The notes under the pieces are model-generated. The model worked only from the letters and a program-made list of their open reading frames with translations, did not search any database and was not told the origin of the DNA. Positions 39,835 through 44,765 of a stretch of DNA of 44,765 nt are shown here, piece by piece (position 1 is the stretch's first letter; the number at the start of each line of letters is the position of its first letter). A program made the position numbers and the translations under genes. This DNA comes from a virus: IMG/VR virus record IMGVR_UViG_3300015264_000033, positions 1 through 44,765 of that record. One strand, 5' to 3'.

Positions 39835-40139
39835 GCCCTCACCCGCTCGACGTGCGCCCACACGTCGGCCTTGGTCTGCACTACCGTGACACAGCTGCCC
39901 CACTCGGCGATGAAGCGGATTTGCGCTGCGTTCAAGCGGCCGTCCGTGGTTTTGATCTCGACGAGTTCGGCGCGCGGGCCGCGCTTCGTTGGGATCTTGA
40001 CCACGATGTCGGGGAACCCACCGCCTTGCCCATGCGTGTCGACGACGGTGCAGTACAGCGCCTCGTACGCCTCAGTGATCTCGCTGTGATTGGCATCGCG
40101 GTTGCCCATCGCGGCGCGCATGGCGGAGCGGCCAGTCAT
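39831..40139 (-). CDS. VRR-NUC-like PD-(D/E)XK nuclease
   Basis: 102 residues. GGGFPDIVVKIP (D44) and AELVEIKTTDGRLN (E61, K63), then AAQIRFIAEWG, form the compact PD-(D/E)XK core of small VRR-NUC/Holliday-resolvase-like nucleases. It may resolve branched DNA before packaging. Coupled to both neighbours at 4-base overlaps. Confidence 0.78.
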   Translation of the reverse strand: MTGRSAMRAAMGNRDANHSEITEAYEALYCTVVDTHGQGGGFPDIVVKIPTKRGPRAELVEIKTTDGRLNAAQIRFIAEWGSCVTVVQTKADVWAHVERVRA

Positions 40140-40498
40140 TGCAGCACGATCTTCGCGGCCGTCTTCGCCACGAGTTCATACACCCGCACCCCGGGCTCTG
40201 GCGCTTCCACGTTGACCTCCACGTCCTGCGGCAAGTCATCGAGTTCTTTGCGCGTGAGCACGAGCCGGCTCACCCCGCGCTGGCGCATCTGAATCGCCGC
40301 CAAGGTGCGGATCTCGCCGCGCAGCGCCTCCGCCAACACCTTGACGTGATCGCGCTCGGCATTCGCGTCCAACACCGCAGTCGCCGACTGCATCAATGCG
40401 TCCTCCTTCGAGACGCGAAAGATGTGCGGACCCAAGATGGTCGCGATCGTGTCCCGCATCTCGCGCGTGAGTTTGTACTCGGGCATGTCAGTTGACAT
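40136..40498 (-). CDS. Small phage protein, unrecognised
   Basis: 120 residues, helical, with LTREMRDTIATILGPHIFRV near the start. ATG 40498 overlaps the upstream gene; ATG 40486 is the alternative. No family assigned. Confidence 0.55.
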   Translation of the reverse strand: MSTDMPEYKLTREMRDTIATILGPHIFRVSKEDALMQSATAVLDANAERDHVKVLAEALRGEIRTLAAIQMRQRGVSRLVLTRKELDDLPQDVEVNVEAPEPGVRVYELVAKTAAKIVLQ

Positions 40499-41051
40499 CC
40501 ACGCGCTCGTGCGCCTTGCGTTCGCGCTTAGGCACCGCCCCACGCGGCTCAAAGTCGAAGTACAGCTGCCCACTCGATTCCATCAGCACGCGCGCTTGTC
40601 GCACCTCGGGACTCGCCTCGCCGTGACGTTGCGCGACTTCATCGAACCAGCCAAATTGGTGGTCGTGCTTGCGCATCAGGAGCTTCGGGCGCCCCACCGC
40701 ATCGCACACCGGCACCGGCTCCTTGGCGCCCTCCTCCTCGTCGGTCTTGACCTCGAGGTGCGTCAACTCGTGGTCGAGCAAGGCGACGCGCTGACGCTGC
40801 GAGAGTGCGAGCCAGCCCGCGCGGTCGACGACGATGGTGGCATCGGCCATGCCTAACGCGCGGTCTTTGAGCGGCGTGATGCGCACGATGGCGCCGGCGG
40901 CATAGCCCTGGTGCTTGAGCACGGGCAAGCTCGATTCCGTGTCGAAGGCGAAGAGGCCCGTGACCGTCACATCGGTCAACCGCTCGTGGTAGGTCTCGCG
41001 CACGGACTCGATGATGGCGTCGACGTCGGGTGCTGGGCTGTAGGTTTTCAT
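40488..41051 (-). CDS. Putative phage metallopeptidase
   Basis: 187 residues. The zinc-peptidase motif HELTH (H94, E95, H98) sits in LLDHELTHLEVK, preceded by an ATIVVDRAGWLALSQRQRVA helix. This arrangement matches a small putative phage metallopeptidase family seen in many temperate phages, whose target is unknown. C-terminus charged, rich in Arg/Lys. Confidence 0.75.
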   Translation of the reverse strand: MKTYSPAPDVDAIIESVRETYHERLTDVTVTGLFAFDTESSLPVLKHQGYAAGAIVRITPLKDRALGMADATIVVDRAGWLALSQRQRVALLDHELTHLEVKTDEEEGAKEPVPVCDAVGRPKLLMRKHDHQFGWFDEVAQRHGEASPEVRQARVLMESSGQLYFDFEPRGAVPKRERKAHERVDVN

Positions 41052-41410
41052 GTGGGCACCCTGCCCGCTACCTTCGGCATCTCGGTGAGGGATTGCTTCA
41101 GCGCGTAGCCCATCAGCGGCCAGATCTTGGCCTTCGCGTTACCGATGGCGATCTTCGCGCCGAGTTCGGCGTCGAAGTTTTCAGGGCTCGCGCAGGCCGA
41201 TTCGCCCGTGACGGTAAAGCCGTTCTTGAGCACGAGCACCGCGATGGTGAGCAGCTTCAGTTCGTCCATGCGCGGCACGCCCTCGCCGAGCGCTGACCAG
41301 GCGGTGAACGCGTACGACGCGGTGATGTTGGCCTCGATGTCGGCCGGCGTGACTCGCGGGGCAGTCAAGCCCTTCGCTTGGATTTCGGATTCGATGGCAG
41401 TGTCGGTCAC
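41048..41410 (-). CDS. Gp49-family phage protein
   Basis: 120 residues. LTIAVLVLKNGFTVTGESACASPENFD and AKAKIWPLMGYAL are the signature of the Gp49/Gp66 family of phage proteins of unknown function. Overlaps the metallopeptidase start by 4 bases. Confidence 0.8.
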   Translation of the reverse strand: MTDTAIESEIQAKGLTAPRVTPADIEANITASYAFTAWSALGEGVPRMDELKLLTIAVLVLKNGFTVTGESACASPENFDAELGAKIAIGNAKAKIWPLMGYALKQSLTEMPKVAGRVPT

Positions 41411-41470
41411 GTAATTCCCCTGGGGTTGGTTAGTGGATCGCGTTCAAATGCTTTCAGATTTCCGATTGAC

Positions 41471-41749
41471 TCATCGCCACCGCCTTTGGTACGCCGAGCG
41501 CGGCTTTTTCGGCCGTGCGGTCGCGATGGCTTTGGCCTGCGCGGTGAGCCAGTCGGGGGCATTGGGCTGGGGCTTGCTCGCGCTTCTTGCTCCCGCTTCC
41601 GCTTCCGTTGCTCCCGCTTCCGCCGTACTGCTCCCGCTTCCCCTGGGGGTTTCACCCCCATAGGGGTAGCAGGAGCAAGTACCCAGAGCAGTTTCCGGGG
41701 TAGTGAGAGCAGATTCTTGGGTAGTGGGAGCAGGTAGCGGGAGCATCAT
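41471..41749 (-). CDS. Small protein after the primase-helicase
   Basis: 92 residues, Pro/Thr/Ser/Glu-rich with a basic end (PNAPDWLTAQAKAIATARPK). ATG 41749 overlaps the primase stop (ATGA), which favours this frame over three others open here. The DNA has repeated TGCTCCCGCTTCC-like units and a strong hairpin, so the coding call is moderate. Confidence 0.45.
   Translation of the reverse strand: MMLPLPAPTTQESALTTPETALGTCSCYPYGGETPRGSGSSTAEAGATEAEAGARSASKPQPNAPDWLTAQAKAIATARPKKPRSAYQRRWR
41640..41666 (-). other. Strong two-part hairpin inside the gene after primase
   Basis: Inner stem GGGGGT/ACCCCC (41645-41650 with 41654-41659) with a 3-base loop; outer stem CCCCT/AGGGG (41640-41644 with 41662-41666) with a 2-base bulge. 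Eleven base pairs in total, GC-rich. No T run on either side. It might be a regulatory RNA structure, a replication-linked site or a transferred repeat. Confidence 0.5.
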
Positions 41750-43635
41750 TTTGACCCTCTCACGAGCCCTGACTTGACCTGCCGATTGGCGAACTTGCCG
41801 ACGGGGCCATCCGTCACCCGGCCATCGAGCCGCAGTCGTCCCAAAGCCTCCGCCAACTCGCGCGGGGAGAAGTCCTGTGTGAGCTTGTCCTGGCGCATTT
41901 TCTTCGGCAGGTAGTCCGGCGACGTGCGCGAGTCCGTGGTTCGAACATCCACAGCCACGAATTTATCGAGCGCCTTAAGAATGACCTCCTCCGCCGCCTC
42001 ATTACGCCGCCCGAAGGTATACCGATCGCTGAACGAACCGGGCTCCAGGGCGGCTTCGAACACGCCCTGCCGATAGATCAGCTTGCGATAATCCTTGATG
42101 GTGTAATTGGTCTTGCGCTTCGCGATGTAGCGCACATCCGGATCCGCCTCTTCGCCGCCACCCTCCTCCGTCTGGTCGGGGAGCTTCATCCCCATGTACC
42201 AGCGCATCCGCATCGAATTTTCCCAAGCCGTCGAGCCTGAGAATTCGGAGTCCTCCTGCTTGCCGGGATGCGCGAGCAGCACCGTGCTATGCAGCCGGCC
42301 GTGCGCAAGTCCTGTCATGCCATTGACGAAGGAGGTCACATGGTGGCGGTCGTTCTCCTTACCACCGAAGGTCTGCCCGATGTTGTCGATCAGGGTCACA
42401 TCGGCCTGATAGTCATTGACCTGAGCGACGAGCTCGCCGTAGAGGCCGGTCCACTTGGGCGCCCCGTACTCGGCGTAGAAGAGGGTATTGTCCAAACCTG
42501 AGCGCGGCTCGATCACGAGCTTGCCCTCAAGATCGGCGAGGGTCGCGCCCAAATAGCGGCAGATCGCAATCTGTCGACGCCAGAGTTCATCATGGTCGTC
42601 CTCGCAGGCCCAGAAGAGCACCTTGAGCGGCGTCTCGATCGCGTCCAGGAAATTCTTGCCCAAAGCCATCGCGGTCGCGAGCGTCTGGGCGAGCAAGGTC
42701 TTGCCGATGCCGCCGCGGCCGGCCAAGAGCGTGGTGCCCGCGCCCAGCCAATGAGCCACCGCCCACGGCCGATCGGGGGGCGTGCTCGCCTCGAGGTCCA
42801 GCCAACGCATGATTTGCCGAATCTTGACCGGAGCCGCCGGCGCCAAGAGCCATGCCGAGACGTCGCGCTTCTCGGCGAGCGCATCCGCCAGATCCCAGCC
42901 GCCGGGAAGATCGGCCGCGAGCGTCGCGGGGTCCACAATGCGTGCGGACTTCGCCACGTCCTTCAAATGCTGCTGCATCCAGGCCATCGCCTTGCGGCCC
43001 GCGATATCGCAGTCGGGCACCAAAATCACCTCGCGCCCTTTGAGCGGCATCAAATCCGTCTGCCCAGTCGAGGCGGCGCCCCCGGGCCAGGTCGTTGCCA
43101 AGTGAGAGGGAAAGAGCTTCTGTGCGGCCACCGCCGTCTTCTCCCCTTCCACGATAATCACCGGCAAATTGGGCTCGTTGGTCAAGCGGTCGAGTTGAAA
43201 GAGCGGCCGCGGATTCGGGTGATGTCCCCATTTCCAGCCATCGACGGTCTTGGTGATGGGGCGGATTGTCTTCTTGCCCCCCGGCTGCTCCCAGCGGCAG
43301 ACCCGCATGATGAATGCGCCAGCCGCGTTGTGGTAATCCCAATACGAGTGATACGGCCCGAGTTCGAAGTGCTCGGTGAAGACATCGCTCCTGTCCCGGT
43401 AGCCATTCAGATAAGCGCCCTTGGCCTCGAGCGCCTGGGCGATTGACTTGTAGTCGCACCCGGCATAGCAGCGCAACGCGAGCCCATCGTCCCCATCGGC
43501 GAGAAACAAGGATGGATCCTTGTCCTCGTGCGCCGGACAGCAGGCCTTCCATCCTGTCGGCGAGCGTTTGGCCTTGTTGAGAAGCCCTGCACATTGCTCG
43601 GCCGTCCAGGTTGCCTGTTGCATTCGCGTGTTCAC
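41746..43635 (-). CDS. Primase-helicase (zinc finger, TOPRIM, RecA-like ATPase)
   Basis: 629 residues. N-terminal CHC2-like zinc site (C33, H36, C56, C60). TOPRIM domain with VIIVEGEKTA (E163) and ILVPDCDIAG (D208, D210). RepA/RecA-type ATPase with Walker A GRGGIGKT (306-313) and VTLIDNIGQTFGG as Walker B region; AHPGK later. The C-terminal 100 residues are helical, HTH-like. It primes and unwinds the phage origin; it is the only replication protein seen. GTG 43635 overlaps the preceding stop (GTGA) and was preferred over ATG 43623. Confidence 0.85.
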   Translation of the reverse strand: MNTRMQQATWTAEQCAGLLNKAKRSPTGWKACCPAHEDKDPSLFLADGDDGLALRCYAGCDYKSIAQALEAKGAYLNGYRDRSDVFTEHFELGPYHSYWDYHNAAGAFIMRVCRWEQPGGKKTIRPITKTVDGWKWGHHPNPRPLFQLDRLTNEPNLPVIIVEGEKTAVAAQKLFPSHLATTWPGGAASTGQTDLMPLKGREVILVPDCDIAGRKAMAWMQQHLKDVAKSARIVDPATLAADLPGGWDLADALAEKRDVSAWLLAPAAPVKIRQIMRWLDLEASTPPDRPWAVAHWLGAGTTLLAGRGGIGKTLLAQTLATAMALGKNFLDAIETPLKVLFWACEDDHDELWRRQIAICRYLGATLADLEGKLVIEPRSGLDNTLFYAEYGAPKWTGLYGELVAQVNDYQADVTLIDNIGQTFGGKENDRHHVTSFVNGMTGLAHGRLHSTVLLAHPGKQEDSEFSGSTAWENSMRMRWYMGMKLPDQTEEGGGEEADPDVRYIAKRKTNYTIKDYRKLIYRQGVFEAALEPGSFSDRYTFGRRNEAAEEVILKALDKFVAVDVRTTDSRTSPDYLPKKMRQDKLTQDFSPRELAEALGRLRLDGRVTDGPVGKFANRQVKSGLVRGSK

Positions 43636-43784
43636 CGTCGTCCATACCGACGAACCTTGGCGTAGACATTCAGCACCCAGATGGGGAGCCAATTCGCATT
43701 GCGCCGAATCCAATTGGGATATCGCGTATCGATGTCGGCCGTGCCGTTGGTGCTCCAGCGTTTCACGTCAGCCCCATCCGACAT
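43632..43784 (-). CDS. 50-residue Trp-rich protein preceding primase
   Basis: ATG 43784 opens a frame for MSDGADVKRWSTNGTADIDT, then YPNWIRRNANWLPIWVLNVYAKVRRYGRR without its last part being disordered. Trp and Arg content and the GTGA overlap with primase suggest a real gene, although no clear ribosome binding site is seen. Function unknown. Confidence 0.5.
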   Translation of the reverse strand: MSDGADVKRWSTNGTADIDTRYPNWIRRNANWLPIWVLNVYAKVRRYGRR

Positions 43785-43943
43785 GCGGACACGGCGCGCA
43801 CGCCTACCGCACAGAGGACTTGACGGCTAGGCTGACACTTGGGCGGGTGCAGCCCTACCCCTCCCCGGCCCCGAAAGGCGCCCGCCCCGCCCCGTGCTAG
43901 ATTTGTAGCGCGAACATCAAACTTCACACAGGGAGAGCGGGCA
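43785..43943 (+). promoter_or_regulatory. Divergent intergenic region before primase operon and moron
   Basis: 159 bases between divergently transcribed genes. It must carry signals for both, but no convincing -35/-10 pair is seen. There is a TTGACG at 43820-43825 with no partner at 17 bases, and a very GC-rich run at 43860-43895. Confidence 0.35.
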
Positions 43944-44213
43944 ATGAACGGACTGAAACTGATTGCGGCGGGACTTTGCGGCAGCGCGCTGACACTGGGA
44001 CTGACGACGTGGGCGCAGGCGCCGAAGAAACCGGCATGGGAAGCCGCACCGATCGTGGCATGCCCAGATACCGGGACGACCCTGTTCCACCTCGAGCGGG
44101 ACGTATCGAAAATGTCTGAGAAACTGGACGTCATCGCTGCGGACCAGAAATCAACGCTGCAATGGGCGCAGTGGGTCAGTGGCGACCTGGCAGAGCTCAA
44201 GATGCGCCGGTGA
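43944..44213 (+). CDS. Small exported protein (moron), unrecognised
   Basis: 89 residues. The first about 25 form a signal peptide (MNGLKLIAAGLCGSALTLGL, then an Ala-x-Ala-like TWAQA cleavage region). The mature part is a charged helix. GGGAGAG ribosome binding site precedes ATG 43944. It lies opposite to all flanking genes and is followed by its own terminator, the usual layout of a lysogenic-conversion moron. A periplasmic role, for example superinfection exclusion, is speculative. Confidence 0.65.
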   Translation: MNGLKLIAAGLCGSALTLGLTTWAQAPKKPAWEAAPIVACPDTGTTLFHLERDVSKMSEKLDVIAADQKSTLQWAQWVSGDLAELKMRR

Positions 44214-44229
44214 CGAATTTGACGTAACC

Positions 44230-44249
44230 CGCCTGTTTCTAGGCGTTTT
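44230..44249 (+). terminator. Intrinsic terminator after the moron
   Basis: Stem CGCCT/AGGCG (44230-44234 with 44241-44245), 6-base loop and TTTT on the + strand, 17 bases after the stop of the exported-protein gene. Confidence 0.65.
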
Positions 44250-44298
44250 GTCGCATTCGGTGCCGTGACCACGGCTCGGTCGGCATACTGCACAGGCG

Positions 44299-44765
44299 TT
44301 AAGCAGCGGTTTCGGCAGGATAAAGATCGGGGCGAAGTTCTGACCGCGGCACACCGCTGAAGCGTTCAACCTCCAAGACGCGCTCGGCCGGTAGCCGATT
44401 CGAAGCACGCCATTTCTGGACCGCCTGATATCGCACGTTGCATAGCTTCGCGAGTTCCGCGATGCCGCCGAGGGCACCGATCACATTGGAGGCTTCCAGC
44501 GGCATCAGGATCACCTTCTGGTTCGGCGCGGTGGCGAGCGCCTGCAGCGCCTCGACGTATTTGGTGCCGAGGAAGTAGTTGATCGCCTGCACGCTGCCCT
44601 TGGAGATCGCGTCGGACACGACCTCGGTCGCCTTCGCTTCCGCTTCCGCCTGGCGTTCGCGGGCTTCCGCCGCGCGGAACGCGGCTTCGCGCTTGCCTTC
44701 GGCGGAGAGGATCGCCGATTGCTTCTCGCCTTCGGCCTTCAGGATGGCGGCCTGGCGGAAGCCTT
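44299..44765 (-). CDS. SPFH (QmcA/stomatin-like) C-terminus fused in frame to a Cro/YdaS-like HTH; runs off the window
   Basis: No stop occurs from the window edge to TAA at 44299. The part from 44765 to about 44446 reads as the end of a stomatin/QmcA-type SPFH protein: repeated AILKAEGEK-like helix, VQAINYFLGTKYVEAL, NQKVILMPLEASNVIG. From about 44445 it reads as a phage Cro/YdaS-type HTH: LCNVRYQAVQKWRASNRLPAERVLEVER and a PRSELRPDLYP end. The switch lies in a segment (44446-44475, ALGGIAELAK) that would suit both proteins. It may be a junction between host DNA and the phage cro gene, natural or assembled. Confidence 0.7.
   Translation of the reverse strand, partial: GFRQAAILKAEGEKQSAILSAEGKREAAFRAAEARERQAEAEAKATEVVSDAISKGSVQAINYFLGTKYVEALQALATAPNQKVILMPLEASNVIGALGGIAELAKLCNVRYQAVQKWRASNRLPAERVLEVERFSGVPRSELRPDLYPAETAA

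Noticed and set aside
43763-44293. A - strand frame of 176 codons opposite the exported-protein gene
   Set aside because: Cys/Arg-rich composition; the + strand gene has a signal peptide, ribosome binding site and terminator.
1-44765. Diversity-generating retroelement, as in BPP-1
   Set aside because: No reverse transcriptase frame or template/variable repeat pair was seen, despite BPP-1-like head genes.
1-44765. CRISPR array
   Set aside because: The only regular tandem repeat is the coding 12-base array, which has no spacers.
1-44765. Phage integrase
   Set aside because: No tyrosine recombinase (RHRY) or serine recombinase pattern found among the real genes. It could still lie in the part of the genome beyond the window.

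Overview
The window is almost entirely the genome of a GC-rich, lambda-organised temperate-type podovirus of a proteobacterium. The head genes resemble those of Bordetella phage BPP-1 (Bbp16-like cement protein, Bbp19-like protein, head-to-tail connecting portal). The tail and ejection genes follow T7 order (gp11-, gp12-, gp13-, gp14-, gp15/16- and gp17-like). The host is inferred to be a beta- or gammaproteobacterium from three things: the high GC, a dif-like site whose core matches the proteobacterial XerCD site, and a stomatin/QmcA gene end at the right edge.

Layout. 1-10982 (+ strand) is an early/accessory arm. It holds a tRNA-like gene, a cupin-like protein, a Trp/Ala repeat protein, a recombination set (PD-(D/E)XK exonuclease, an unrecognised conserved protein, DnaQ-like exonuclease), two HNH endonucleases, a DNA/tRNA-guanine transglycosylase-like protein and about twenty tiny genes. 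At its end, 10354-10381 carries a dif-like sequence immediately before a DUF3653/XafT-like gene (10407-10769). 10969-12621 (- strand) is the lysis cassette: small membrane protein, M15 endolysin, membrane protein, coiled protein and holin. 12634-30332 (- strand) encodes tail spike, ejection proteins, GH5 glycosidase, tail adaptor and nozzle, and cement protein. 30412-39572 (- strand) encodes capsid, scaffold, portal, SGNH esterase and terminase; it is interrupted at 32273-32548 by one + strand HTH gene. 39544-43784 (- strand) holds nuclease, metallopeptidase, Gp49-like and primase-helicase genes. 43944-44213 is a + strand secreted-protein moron with its own terminator. 44299-44765 is a - strand reading frame whose C-terminus is a phage Cro/YdaS-like HTH and whose N-terminal part is the end of a host SPFH protein.

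How it fits together. On a circular map the order is accessory arm, immunity region (not in the window), cro, replication, packaging, head, tail, lysis, then attP. This is the lambda plan. No integrase, repressor, DNA polymerase or RNA polymerase is visible. A dif-like site at the expected attP position, next to a XafT-family gene, suggests the phage borrows host XerC/XerD to integrate. The right edge is probably where the phage sequence was joined to host DNA, either in nature or by assembly.

Most genes are coupled by 1-4 base stop/start overlaps (ATGA, GTGA, TGATG), which was used to choose starts and to recover six genes of 28-55 codons.
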